This document shows positions 1-7,436 of a stretch of 18,863 nt of DNA, piece after piece. The stretch lies in the NCBI RefSeq assembly GCF_015265375.1, contig NZ_JABZXW010000042.1:1-18863 (forward strand), written 5' to 3'. The stretch is from Rothia sp. (in: high G+C Gram-positive bacteria) (GTDB lineage Bacteria > Actinomycetota > Actinomycetes > Actinomycetales > Micrococcaceae). A program made the translations under genes and the position numbers. The notes beneath the pieces were generated by a model. The model worked only from the letters and a program-made list of their open reading frames with translations. It had not been told where the DNA came from and searched no databases. Numbering within the stretch: position 1 is the stretch's first letter; each line of letters starts with the position of its first letter.

Positions 1-1
1 C

Positions 2-457
2 TATTTTACAGCCGGTGAATTTGGTGTAAAGTCTGCGGATCGGCATATATCAAAGCATATCTATATGAGGAGGAGAGCTGTTCAACATATAGTATCAACT
101 GCATATGAGAATCCAGATATTCTGCAGAAAAAAACTCATTCTTTAATAGATGTGATAATTGAGGTTATTTCTTGCATAGTTGCTGTAATCATCACCGTAT
201 TTTTTGGGAATATGAAAATGGAACTATTTTTTGCATTTTTTCCGCTGGTCGCAATATTTAATTATTTAACTCTGAAAATATTTGTGTGGATTAGAACGGT
301 TGCTGAAACTACTCGAGATTCATCCCAGAATCCCAAGAATGCCGGGGTCGTGTGGGATAAGTTCTTTTGGCTAGTGATATGTATGTTAATATGTTTCTTG
401 ACTGATATTATAGTTCTTTTGGCTGTTGATACTATATTGTCAATTGATATTAAGTGA
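2..457 (+). CDS. Hypothetical three-helix membrane protein, 5' end outside window
   Basis: The frame is open from base 2 to the stop at 455-457, so the true start is probably left of the window. The first in-window ATG (65) has no Shine-Dalgarno sequence and lies inside the open frame. The visible 151 residues hold a basic stretch (MRRR) and three hydrophobic segments: roughly IDVIIEVISCIVAVIITVFF, then MELFFAFFPLVAIFNYL plus the following residues, then FFWLVICMLICFLTDIIVLL. Between segments 2 and 3 is a polar loop (about RTVAETTRDSSQNPKN). I recognise no family. Codon use is strongly AT-rich, unlike the GC-rich genes that follow, which suggests transfer or an accessory locus. Small AT-rich membrane proteins are common as immunity proteins next to Rhs or T7SS toxins, but nothing here proves that role. 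The reading frame is well supported; the function is unknown. Confidence 0.6.
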   Translation, partial: YFTAGEFGVKSADRHISKHIYMRRRAVQHIVSTAYENPDILQKKTHSLIDVIIEVISCIVAVIITVFFGNMKMELFFAFFPLVAIFNYLTLKIFVWIRTVAETTRDSSQNPKNAGVVWDKFFWLVICMLICFLTDIIVLLAVDTILSIDIK

Positions 458-525
458 TTTCGGAATGGGAGTCTTTGATTTTTGTTTGAATAAAATTTTT
501 CAATCATTAAAATACGACTAGCGAG

Positions 526-570
526 AATGCCGCCGCACCCTCCCGAGTTTCGGGGGAGTGCGGCGGCATT
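526..570. terminator. Strong hairpin between convergent genes, likely bidirectional terminator
   Basis: A perfect 12-bp inverted repeat (AATGCCGCCGCA, 526-537, with its complement at 559-570) encloses a second C/G-rich stem (540-544 with 554-558). It lies between the membrane-protein gene ending at 457 and the minus-strand glycosyltransferase ending at 650, so it could stop transcription from both sides. Neither flank has a long T run. The rest of the 458-649 gap is AT-rich (458-520) and then ordinary, with no gene. Confidence 0.6.
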
Positions 571-649
571 TCTGCGCCTAGCGCCGTAATTTAGTGCCGC
601 GTTCTGTAAGCCTTGCAAGCCCTAGAGCCCGCGCATTAGAACCTGCGCC

Positions 650-1777
650 CTAGAGCCCGCGCACGACCTTCAGTAGTTTGAGTGCTGAGTCGCGCCAGGA
701 GTAGCGGCGCACATCCGACAGGCCGTCAATGATGACGCGCTCGCGAACGGCGGTGTCCTCCAGAGAACGGATAGCCTTTACCCAGTCGGCGGCGTGCGCC
801 TCCGGGGCACCGTCAACCGGCGCGAACACGGCGTGCGGCGCGATCTCACGGAAAATCGGGATGTCACTAATCACCGCGGGGCAACCGGCAGCCTGAGCCT
901 CGACCACGGGCAGGCCGTAACCCTCCTCGCGGGAGGCAGTCACCAGGGCGTGCGCCTGGCGGAGCAGCTGCTGGTACTCCTCGTCGCTCACGCCGTTGTG
1001 CACCTCCACGTTCTCACCGATGAGGCGCTCGTCGGTGAGTTGCACCAGACGCTGCGGCGGCATCTTCGACAGCAGGTGCAGGCGGTAATCCGGCAGGGAA
1101 CGCATCGCCAGCAGCAGGGTTTCCACGTTCTTATACGGCATGAACGAACCCATGTACACCAGGTGCTTGACGGGCTGCTCTTCGCGGGTGGTGGCGCGTT
1201 CCAGCGCGGTCTGGCGGGATACGACGCTGCCGGGCTGCGGGGCGTTGGGCACCACGAACAGCGGCTTGGTGGTCAGCTCGTGCTCACGAATCAGTGAGGC
1301 GGTCGACTCAGAAACCGTCACGACCGCGTCGCCGTGATTGAGCAGGAAGCGCTGCGGGGTGTAGGTCTTGTGGAAGAGCCTCCAGCCCACGCGCACCGGT
1401 GCGGGCAGGAACCCGGGCGGGGTCGGGTGCGAGTAGTAGATCAGGTCGTGCAGGGTGAGGATCAGCTTGAATTTGCGTCCGGTGGAGCCGATGGTCTGCA
1501 TGGGGGAGAACACCACGTCCGGCGCGTACTTGTTCAGCTGCAGTGCGGCGGTCGGTTCGAGCGGGCCGGTGGGCGAGCAGATTTTCACGTGCGGCAAGTC
1601 GGGCAGCATGTCCAGCTGACGCTCATCGCTGATAATCATGGTCAGGTCGAGGTCGGCGGCGGCTTCGTCACCGGTGTCGATGAGGGTTTTGAGCGCGCCC
1701 AGCAGGGAGGCGGTGTAGCGGCTGATGCCGTCGTGGAAGCCGATACGGGTGTATCGGGCGTCAACCATGAGTTTCAT
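650..1777 (-). CDS. GT4-type glycosyltransferase (family 1 glycosyl transferase)
   Basis: A 375-residue GT-B fold glycosyltransferase. The N-terminal half has the acceptor-side pattern of the family (MKLMVDARYTRIGFHDGISR, then LTLHDLIYYSHP near 107-118 and AVVTVSESTA near 151-160). The C-terminal half carries the donor-site signature SREEGYGLPVVEAQAAGCP, with the EX7E pair at Glu285 and Glu293, and a preceding VYMGSFMPYKN segment near 207-217. Such enzymes move a sugar from a nucleotide-sugar donor to a cell-wall or lipid-linked acceptor at the cytoplasmic face; the exact sugar and acceptor cannot be read from sequence. No signal peptide or membrane helix is present. The start ATG (1775-1777) follows the hydrolase stop by 9 bp with GGAA as ribosome site, so the two are very likely co-transcribed. 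Length is normal for the family. Confidence 0.88.
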   Translation of the reverse strand: MKLMVDARYTRIGFHDGISRYTASLLGALKTLIDTGDEAAADLDLTMIISDERQLDMLPDLPHVKICSPTGPLEPTAALQLNKYAPDVVFSPMQTIGSTGRKFKLILTLHDLIYYSHPTPPGFLPAPVRVGWRLFHKTYTPQRFLLNHGDAVVTVSESTASLIREHELTTKPLFVVPNAPQPGSVVSRQTALERATTREEQPVKHLVYMGSFMPYKNVETLLLAMRSLPDYRLHLLSKMPPQRLVQLTDERLIGENVEVHNGVSDEEYQQLLRQAHALVTASREEGYGLPVVEAQAAGCPAVISDIPIFREIAPHAVFAPVDGAPEAHAADWVKAIRSLEDTAVRERVIIDGLSDVRRYSWRDSALKLLKVVRGL

Positions 1778-1786
1778 GTTGGTTCC

Positions 1787-2875
1787 TTACTTCTCGTTCC
1801 CTGAGTGGCCGGCGGCAAAATCGGCGATGAGTTCCGCGGCGCGGCGAGGGGTTTCGTAGTGGATGAGGTGCCCGACTTCAGGGATCATGTCCAGGCGCTC
1901 GCGGGCGCCGGACGAAGACGCGGGTAGATTGCGGGAATCAGGCAGGTCGCGGGAGGTCAGCGTCGCGTACATGGCGCGAGCTGTTTCGGGGGTACCCAGG
2001 TCGTCGTCTTCGGCGACGAGCATCTGCACCGGCACTCGGATTGCGGCGGCGTATTCGGCGGCGGTGTGCGTAATGGACGCTTCGTAGGCGCTGAGCACTC
2101 CGCGGCGGGAGCCGAAGGAGCCGAAGTAGGCGGCGTGCTGGCCGTTGATGAAGCGGCGCATTGCCTTGTCTTTGGTGCGCATCATGACTTCGCTGGAGGC
2201 GCGGGTAATCAGCTGCGAACGCAGGAGCGGGTAGCCGATTTTTTCGGGGAGTGCCGCGCCGGCGCGGTAGTAGAGGGAGGCGAGGCGGGAGGCGACGCGC
2301 TGGCTGCCTTCGAGGGCGGGCTCGCTAATCGGGTTGATGAGCGAGAGGAGCGCGAGCGAGTTCGGGTGTGCGGCGGCGAAGGCGCTGGTGACGATGGAAC
2401 CGAAGGAGTGGCCGACCAGGTGCAGCGGTAGGGGCTGTGCATCCTCGCGGGCGGGGTTAGTGTGCTTCACAAAGTCGTTTAGCCACGCCACGTACGCGTT
2501 GATGTTGTCTCCGCCCTGAGCATTTTCATCCCGAGTGTTTTTGCCCTGAGTGCTTTCGGGCAGGTCTGCGGAGCGGCCGAATCCGGGCAGGTCGGGGCTG
2601 ATGATGCTGACGTTCGGGATGAGCTTCAGCAGGTAGTTCGCGATGATTTCGAGGCCGTGGTGGTCGCCGCGGAAGCCGTGTACGAGCAGCACGGGGTAGG
2701 AGCCTTCGGGGAAGACTCCGTCGTTCATGCCTTTGCCGTACTGCCAGTAGCGGGTCATGACCGCCTGCGCGCCGTCACCGATGAGGGCGTCGTGGCGGGT
2801 GCCGGGAATGAGCGGGCCGGGCACACCCTCAAGAACTGAGGCGTTGGGGGAGTCCGGGGTAACGGTGGAGGTCAT
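1787..2875 (-). CDS. Alpha/beta hydrolase
   Basis: A 362-residue alpha/beta hydrolase. Visible elements in order are the HGFRGDHHG oxyanion-hole segment (66-74), the SPDLPGFGRS strand-loop (93-102), the nucleophile elbow GHSFG with Ser157, an acid candidate in AEDDDLG (Asp290-292), and the histidine loop PEVGHL with His336, so the catalytic triad is complete. There is no signal peptide, and it probably acts in the cytosol. Its substrate is unknown; esterase, lipase-like or C-C hydrolase activity are all possible. A short polar stretch (about 107-123) between the second motif and the nucleophile is built from three degenerate five-residue units. The ATG at 2873-2875 has GAAAGG a few bases upstream. 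It is the first gene of a two-gene minus-strand unit with the glycosyltransferase and is divergent from leuS. The pairing hints at a shared role in envelope glycolipid metabolism, but that is inference. Confidence 0.87.
   Translation of the reverse strand: MTSTVTPDSPNASVLEGVPGPLIPGTRHDALIGDGAQAVMTRYWQYGKGMNDGVFPEGSYPVLLVHGFRGDHHGLEIIANYLLKLIPNVSIISPDLPGFGRSADLPESTQGKNTRDENAQGGDNINAYVAWLNDFVKHTNPAREDAQPLPLHLVGHSFGSIVTSAFAAAHPNSLALLSLINPISEPALEGSQRVASRLASLYYRAGAALPEKIGYPLLRSQLITRASSEVMMRTKDKAMRRFINGQHAAYFGSFGSRRGVLSAYEASITHTAAEYAAAIRVPVQMLVAEDDDLGTPETARAMYATLTSRDLPDSRNLPASSSGARERLDMIPEVGHLIHYETPRRAAELIADFAAGHSGNEK
2515..2559 (-). repeat. Three degenerate 15-bp tandem units inside the hydrolase gene
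   Basis: Units 2515-2529, 2530-2544 and 2545-2559 align as CCTGAGCATTTTCAT, CCCGAGTGTTTTTGC and CCTGAGTGCTTTCGG (plus strand). On the coding strand they encode the pentads ESTQG, KNTRD and ENAQG. Being in multiples of three they keep the frame and make a surface linker of variable length likely. Confidence 0.6.
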
Positions 2876-2923
2876 GGGTACCTTTCGCGGGTTGGGTACT
2901 GGGGCGGCAACGTCCCGTTCTTA

Positions 2924-2929
2924 ATTCTA
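2924..2929 (-). promoter_or_regulatory. Candidate -10 box of the hydrolase-glycosyltransferase unit
   Basis: Read on the minus strand this is TAGAAT, about 49 bp upstream of the hydrolase ATG. No good -35 hexamer lies 16-18 bp further upstream, so the call is weak, although many actinobacterial promoters have a poor -35 element. Confidence 0.3.
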
Positions 2930-2973
2930 GGGGAGAAGCCTGAAAGGGCTCTGAAACCTGACTGTCGCATCGA

Positions 2974-2997
2974 TAATCGCGCGGGTAATCGCGCGGG
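2974..2997. repeat. 12-bp direct tandem repeat in the divergent intergenic region
   Basis: TAATCGCGCGGG occurs twice head to tail (2974-2985 and 2986-2997) between the divergent starts of the hydrolase and leuS. It could be a tandem regulator site or simple slippage; nothing else supports either reading. Confidence 0.5.
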
Positions 2998-3057
2998 TGG
3001 TGCCGTCCATTTGGTAGTCGGTGCGGCCTCAACTCTGGTGTGGTGCAGGTTTCGCGT

Positions 3058-3063
3058 TACACT
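3058..3063 (+). promoter_or_regulatory. Weak candidate -10 box for leuS
   Basis: TACACT lies 46 bp before the leuS start, in a position that would give a short leader. The hexamer 17 bp upstream (CTGGTG, 3035-3040) matches the -35 consensus poorly. No leucine-rich leader peptide or T-box structure was seen in 2876-3109. Confidence 0.25.
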
Positions 3064-3109
3064 TGGAGGGTTAAGTTTTTATCAACCTGTCTTTATTTAA
3101 GGAATCGCT

Positions 3110-5605
3110 GTGTCTGCTCAGGTAGAGACCGAACGCAACGAAAATGCGTACGACTTCCGCGCTATGGAAGCCAAGTGGCGCCCCTACTGGGACGAAACGA
3201 AGGTTTTCCAGCCCACCGGTGACGCCCCCAAGGGCCGCAAGTATGTGCTGGATATGTTCCCGTACCCCTCCGGTGACCTTCACATGGGTCACGCGGAGGC
3301 ATTCGCAATTGGTGACATGAACGCCCGCTACTTCAAGCAGTGCGGCTACGATGTTCTGCACCCGATTGGCTGGGACTCCTTCGGCCTGCCCGCTGAGAAC
3401 GCAGCCATTAAGAACGACACTCACCCCAAGGAGTGGACGTACAAGAACATTGAGACTCAGGCTGAGTCCTTCAAGCGTTACGCTATTGCCGCTGACTGGA
3501 GCCGCCGCCTGCACACCTCGGACCCCGAGTACTACAAGTGGACTCAGTGGCTGTTCGAGCAGTTCTACAAGAAGGGCCTGGCGTACCGCAAGGACTCCAT
3601 GGTCAACTGGTGCCCCAAGGACCAGACCGTGCTCGCGAACGAGCAGGTTGTGAACGGTGCGTGTGAGCGTTGCGGTACTACCGTGACTAAGAAGTCGCTA
3701 AACCAGTGGTACTTCAAGATCACTGATTACGCGCAGCAGCTGCTGGACGACATGGAGCAGCTGGAGGGCAAGTGGCCCGACCGTGTTCTGCTCATGCAGC
3801 GCAACTGGATTGGCCGCTCCGAGGGTGCTGAGGTGCGCTTCGAGATTGAGGCGACCGAGGACCAGGCTGCAGAGTCCTTCACCGTGTTCACCACCCGCCC
3901 GGACACCCTGTACGGTGCAACCTTCATCGTGGTTGCTGCGGATGCGGCGTTCGCCGAGCAGATCGTGGCACCCGAGCACAAGGCTGCCCTGGAGCAGTAC
4001 CGCGAAGACATTAAGGCACTGAGCGATATTGACCGCCAGTCTTCCGACCGCGAGAAGACCGGCGTGTTCACCGGCCGCTACGCGATTAACCCGCTGACCG
4101 GCGCGAAGCTGCCCGTCTGGGCTTCTGACTACGTGCTCGCTGACTACGGTACCGGCGCGATTATGGCTGTGCCCGCGCACGACCAGCGTGACCTCGAGTT
4201 CGCCCTGAAGTTCGACCTGCCCATCGTGAAGGTTCTGGACGTTGAGGGTGCTGAGGACCCGGCTACCAGCGGTGTTGCCGCAGCTGGTGACGGCGTGCTC
4301 ATCAACTCCGGTGAGCTGACCGGCCTGCCGAAGGCTGAGGCGCTCGCTAAGGCTATTGAGCTGGTTGAGGCCGCCGGCACCGGTGAGGGCAAGGTCATTT
4401 ACCGTCTGCGTGACTGGCTGCTGTCCCGCCAGCGTTTCTGGGGCACCCCCATCCCCGTGATTCACTGTGAGGATTGTGGCGAGGTTCTGGTTCCTGAGGA
4501 TCAGCTGCCGGTGCTGCTGCCCGATAACCTGCGCGGTGAGCAGCTGGCTCCTAAGGGCCAGTCGCCTCTTGCTGCTGCCGATGACTGGGCGATTGTGCCT
4601 TGCCCCGAGTGTGGTAAGCAGGCTCGCCGTGACTCGGACACCATGGACACCTTCGTGGATTCCTCCTGGTACTTCCTGCGTTACGTTTCCCCGAACTTCG
4701 ATGAGGGCCCCTTCGACCCGCAGGCTATGAGCGAGTGGGGTGCCGTCGACATGTACGTTGGCGGTGTGGAGCACGCTATTCTGCACCTGCTGTACGCACG
4801 CTTCTTCACCAAGGTTGTTCGCGACCTGGGCCTGATCAAGCACGATGAGCCGTTCAAGGCGCTCATGAACCAGGGTCAGGTGCTCAACGGCGGTAAGGCG
4901 ATGTCCAAGTCGCTGGGTAACGGCGTGAACCTGGGCGAGCAGCTCGACAAGTTCGGTGTGGACGCTATCCGCACCACCATGATTTTCGCGTCCCCGCCCG
5001 AGGATGACGTGGACTGGGCGGATGTTTCCCCGTCCGGTTCGCAGAAGTTCCTGGCTCGCGCATGGCGTGTGGCTCAGGACGTCACCAGCGAACCCGGCGT
5101 TGACGCAACCACCGGTGACCTGGAGCTGCAGAAGCTGATTGCTCGCACCGTGCACGAGGTTCAGGGCCTGCTGGATAACGGCAAGTTCAACGTGGTTGTT
5201 GCTAAGACCATGGAGCTTGTGAACGCTACCCGTAAGGCTATTGACTCCGGTGCTGGTGCGGCTGACCCGGCTGTTCGTAAGGCTGCTGAGACTGTCGCTA
5301 TTCTGCTGTCGCTGTACGCCCCCTACACCGCTGAGGACATGTGGCACGCTCTCGGCCACGACACCCCGGTTCTGACCGCGGGCTTCCCCGAGGTTGACCC
5401 GGCTCTGCTGGTGGATGACACCGTCACTGCTATCGTTCAGATTAAGGGCAAGGTCAAGGCTCGCCTGGAGGTTGCGAAGGATATTTCCGAGCAGGAGCTT
5501 CAGGAGCTGGCTCTGGCGGATGCCGCTGTTCAGCGTTCGATTGGTGACGCCGAGATCCGCAAGGTGATTGTGCGTGCGCCTAAGCTCGTGAACATCGTGA
5601 TCTAA
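3110..5605 (+). CDS. leuS: Leucyl-tRNA synthetase
   Basis: An 831-residue class I aminoacyl-tRNA synthetase that charges tRNA-Leu with leucine using ATP in the cytosol. The adenylate-site signature is PYPSGDLHMGH with HMGH at 58-61, followed by HPIGWDSFGLPAENAA. The CP1 editing domain, which hydrolyses mischarged tRNA, carries the threonine-rich TTRPDTLYG segment and the conserved aspartate motif MAVPAHDQRD. Cysteine pairs (CPKDQ...CERCG and CEDCG...CPECG) fit zinc-binding knuckles. The KMSKS-type loop reads AMSKS at 597-601, and the C-terminal anticodon-binding helices and small final domain are present. Length is typical for bacterial LeuRS. The GTG start is chosen because AAGGAA (3099-3104) sits 5 bp upstream and the next residues match the family N-terminus. 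It is a single-gene unit with its own terminator. Confidence 0.97.
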   Translation: MSAQVETERNENAYDFRAMEAKWRPYWDETKVFQPTGDAPKGRKYVLDMFPYPSGDLHMGHAEAFAIGDMNARYFKQCGYDVLHPIGWDSFGLPAENAAIKNDTHPKEWTYKNIETQAESFKRYAIAADWSRRLHTSDPEYYKWTQWLFEQFYKKGLAYRKDSMVNWCPKDQTVLANEQVVNGACERCGTTVTKKSLNQWYFKITDYAQQLLDDMEQLEGKWPDRVLLMQRNWIGRSEGAEVRFEIEATEDQAAESFTVFTTRPDTLYGATFIVVAADAAFAEQIVAPEHKAALEQYREDIKALSDIDRQSSDREKTGVFTGRYAINPLTGAKLPVWASDYVLADYGTGAIMAVPAHDQRDLEFALKFDLPIVKVLDVEGAEDPATSGVAAAGDGVLINSGELTGLPKAEALAKAIELVEAAGTGEGKVIYRLRDWLLSRQRFWGTPIPVIHCEDCGEVLVPEDQLPVLLPDNLRGEQLAPKGQSPLAAADDWAIVPCPECGKQARRDSDTMDTFVDSSWYFLRYVSPNFDEGPFDPQAMSEWGAVDMYVGGVEHAILHLLYARFFTKVVRDLGLIKHDEPFKALMNQGQVLNGGKAMSKSLGNGVNLGEQLDKFGVDAIRTTMIFASPPEDDVDWADVSPSGSQKFLARAWRVAQDVTSEPGVDATTGDLELQKLIARTVHEVQGLLDNGKFNVVVAKTMELVNATRKAIDSGAGAADPAVRKAAETVAILLSLYAPYTAEDMWHALGHDTPVLTAGFPEVDPALLVDDTVTAIVQIKGKVKARLEVAKDISEQELQELALADAAVQRSIGDAEIRKVIVRAPKLVNIVI

Positions 5606-5610
5606 GCTTT

Positions 5611-5638
5611 TTAGATAAAGGAAGTTTCTTAGATAAAG
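5611..5638 (+). repeat. 10-bp direct repeat just after leuS
   Basis: TTAGATAAAG occurs at 5611-5620 and 5629-5638, starting 18 bp apart, immediately after the leuS stop and before its terminator. No role is evident. Confidence 0.4.
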
Positions 5639-5641
5639 TAC

Positions 5642-5703
5642 AAGCCCCGCTGCGGCTTCGGCTCGTTCAACGGAACGAATCCGGAGGTGCGGCGGGGCTT
5701 TGC
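5642..5703 (+). terminator. Rho-independent terminator of leuS
   Basis: The outer arms AAGCCCCGC (5642-5650) and GCGGGGCTT (5692-5700) pair perfectly. Inner stems CTTCGG/CCGGAG (5656-5661 with 5681-5686) and CGTTC/GAACG (5664-5668 with 5673-5677) extend the hairpin. A short T run follows the outer arm. Confidence 0.85.
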
Positions 5704-5723
5704 TGTACTGCGGTAGTGATGAG

Positions 5724-5732
5724 TGCCATAAT
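5724..5732 (+). promoter_or_regulatory. Candidate extended -10 promoter of the DegV gene
   Basis: TGC followed by CATAAT (5727-5732) fits an extended -10 element, five of six bases to consensus, located between the leuS terminator and the DegV start. A clear -35 box is not seen, as is usual for extended -10 promoters. Confidence 0.45.
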
Positions 5733-5801
5733 GTTCAGGGAACGCTAGGAGAGGGTTCGTCATCGAATCACGCACTGACGAACCGGAAGAAGGGCCGGAA
5801 T

Positions 5802-6839
5802 ATGGAGCGAGAGAACAAAGCAGAGAACCGCATTGCCGTGGTAACCGATAGCGCCGCCGCCCTCGACCCGGAGCTCGTGCAGCGCCTGAGCGCTCGCGGT
5901 AATTTTGTGCTGGTTCCGATGCCGGTGACTATTCGCACGCCCGGTGAGCCGGATCGTCAGCTGCAGGATTTGACCGCCGCCGAGGTGGATGAGGCGATTA
6001 TGCTTGCACACGTGATGGGTCAGACGGTGAGCACTTCCGGGCCCGCGCCGGGCGTGTTTGCTGATGTGTATGACGAGTTGGCGTCGCGAGGTTTTACGCA
6101 TGTGGTGTCGGTGCACCTGTCCGGTGAGCTCTCGGGTACGGTGGAGGCGGCACGCACCGGTGCCCGCCTGAGCCGCCTGGGTGCCGAGGGTGTGAGCGTG
6201 GTGGATAGCCGCACGGTTGCGGGCGCCTACGGTCACGCGGTGGTGCGCGCCTTGGAGGTGCTGAACTCTGCATCCGCAGGCGCGAGTGTTGAATGTCCGA
6301 GTCCCGCGCAGCTGGTGGGCTACATTCAGTCCGTCTGCGAGCAGTCTACGCTCTACTTTTATATCCCGACCCTGGATGCGTTGCGCCGCGGTGGTCGTGT
6401 TTCCCCGGCGTTGGCGATGGTGGGGCAGATGTTCCAGATTAAGCCGATTGGCACGATTACCGAGGGTAAGCTGGCGTATGTGGAGCGCCCCCGCACTGCG
6501 GCGCGCGCCCTAGAGCGCCTGGTGGAGGTGATTGTGCAGACCTGCCGTGAGCATCAGCATGCGGCGGCGCTCACCTCGGCTTCAGTGGGCTCTACCGCCG
6601 CCGGCCCCTCTAGTTCTTCACTTGCCGCATCCCCGCGCGGTGAGGTGGTTGCGGTGCATCATGTGGGCAATGCGGCGCAGGCGGTGCAGCTGTATGAGCA
6701 GGTTCAGCAGATGCTGGGGGAGAGCTCCCTAGTTCATGATGCTGCCGCTTCTTCGGCGCCGGAGTTTTTGGTGAGTGCGTTGCCGCCGGTGCTGTCGGCT
6801 CATTCGGGGCTGGGTGCTGTGGCGCTGGTCGTTTATTAG
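5802..6839 (+). CDS. DegV family fatty-acid-binding protein
   Basis: A 345-residue DegV/EDD-fold protein. Family members bind a fatty acid and act with a DAK-type kinase in phosphorylating exogenous fatty acids in some Firmicutes; in actinobacteria the partner is often not established. Visible motifs are VVTDSAAAL near the N-terminus, VPMPVTI, TSGPAPGVFADVYDELASRG (ligand-side serine loop), HLSGELSGT, VVDSRTVAGAYG and TLDALRRGGRVSPA, and a hydrophobic C-terminal end (SGLGAVALVVY). It is longer than the usual 280 or so residues because of a Ser/Ala-rich insert (about SASVGSTAAGPSSSSLAASP) in the C-terminal domain. Upstream in-frame starts would run into the leuS terminator. ATG 5802 is preferred because GAAGAAGGG lies 8 bp before it. 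It is transcribed alone, and no kinase gene is adjacent. Confidence 0.85.
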   Translation: MERENKAENRIAVVTDSAAALDPELVQRLSARGNFVLVPMPVTIRTPGEPDRQLQDLTAAEVDEAIMLAHVMGQTVSTSGPAPGVFADVYDELASRGFTHVVSVHLSGELSGTVEAARTGARLSRLGAEGVSVVDSRTVAGAYGHAVVRALEVLNSASAGASVECPSPAQLVGYIQSVCEQSTLYFYIPTLDALRRGGRVSPALAMVGQMFQIKPIGTITEGKLAYVERPRTAARALERLVEVIVQTCREHQHAAALTSASVGSTAAGPSSSSLAASPRGEVVAVHHVGNAAQAVQLYEQVQQMLGESSLVHDAAASSAPEFLVSALPPVLSAHSGLGAVALVVY

Positions 6840-6902
6840 GATCGTGTACTAGCCGCCTTTCTGGTGTGCCCGTGTTGACCCTGTGCTGTGTGCTCGTGCT
6901 GT

Positions 6903-6944
6903 GTGTCCGCGCGGTGTTCCCGTGCGATGCGCCGCGGGCGACAC
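6903..6944 (+). terminator. Imperfect stem-loop after the DegV gene
   Basis: GTGTC (6903-6907) pairs with GACAC (6940-6944) and CGCGG (6910-6914) with CCGCG (6932-6936), separated by a small internal loop. It lies about 60 bp after the DegV stop. There is no T tract, so it may be a poor terminator or chance pairing in GC-rich DNA. Confidence 0.3.
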
Positions 6945-7093
6945 GAAACACGACACGAAAACTGTGTGCCGGGAGCGTATTTAACCCGTTTTGAGGCTGT
7001 GGTGTGTCTTACGTTGGGGTCATCTGTTTTCGGGTGAGAATTTGCACTGCGTGCGAGCGCACGGGGCGCCATTGAAACCCATTCGCAGATGAA

Positions 7094-7110
7094 AGGGTAT
7101 TTTTTACCCT
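7094..7110. repeat. Inverted repeat AGGGTA/TACCCT upstream of gap
   Basis: AGGGTA (7094-7099) and TACCCT (7105-7110) are perfect complements around a five-T loop. This could be an operator or a small hairpin. It lies more than 300 bp before gap, which weakens a direct regulatory role. Confidence 0.35.
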
Positions 7111-7166
7111 CAGATTTTGCCTTGATATGGCGCGGTTTTTAGTAAATGTGCGTTTCATGTGTGTTT

Positions 7167-7192
7167 ATGTTGCCGTGACCGTATCGCAACAT
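7167..7192. repeat. Inverted repeat ATGTTGC-N12-GCAACAT upstream of gap
   Basis: ATGTTGC (7167-7173) and GCAACAT (7186-7192) form perfect 7-bp arms 12 bp apart. Centre-to-centre spacing is close to two helical turns, as for a dimeric regulator. The position upstream of gap fits a control site for glycolytic expression, but no known operator is recognised. Confidence 0.4.
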
Positions 7193-7436
7193 TTTCTAAG
7201 CATGAACACAACGCAAACCAACAGAAAACAACGGGTTTTTGCCGGTTTTTATGGCGCAACTCACAAAAATTTCTCGATATAACACACCAAAACACACACA
7301 AACTAGGGTAGGATTATTACCAACAACGGCGGAACGCACCGGGCAACATAGAGCACGGACGAATCCGACTAAACCAGAGCCCACAAGGCATCGGATTTGT
7401 ACACCGCCACCAACGCACTGACAAGGAGATACTCCA

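Larger units (their letters stand above)
6945..7436. other. Long gap upstream region, no gene seen
   Basis: Between the DegV stop and gap I find no convincing coding frame or RNA gene. From about 7081 the sequence turns AT-rich, as expected of a promoter and leader for a highly expressed glycolytic gene. It contains two inverted repeats (7094-7110 and 7167-7192) and a possible -10 hexamer TAGGAT at 7309-7314 without a matching -35 box. Another AT-rich hexamer, TATAAC (7278-7283), is an equal alternative. Confidence 0.5.

Noticed and set aside
2876..3109. Leucine attenuator or T-box upstream of leuS
   Set aside because: No run of leucine codons in a short leader frame and no terminator hairpin or T-box-like conserved sequence was found.
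3698..5359. Long antisense open frame over leuS
   Set aside because: It mirrors the biased codons of leuS, has no recognisable motif or ribosome site, and leuS is certain on the other strand.
5700..5801. N-terminal extension of the DegV protein
   Set aside because: The extension would begin in the last base of the leuS terminator and has no similarity to DegV proteins; ATG 5802 has a good ribosome site.
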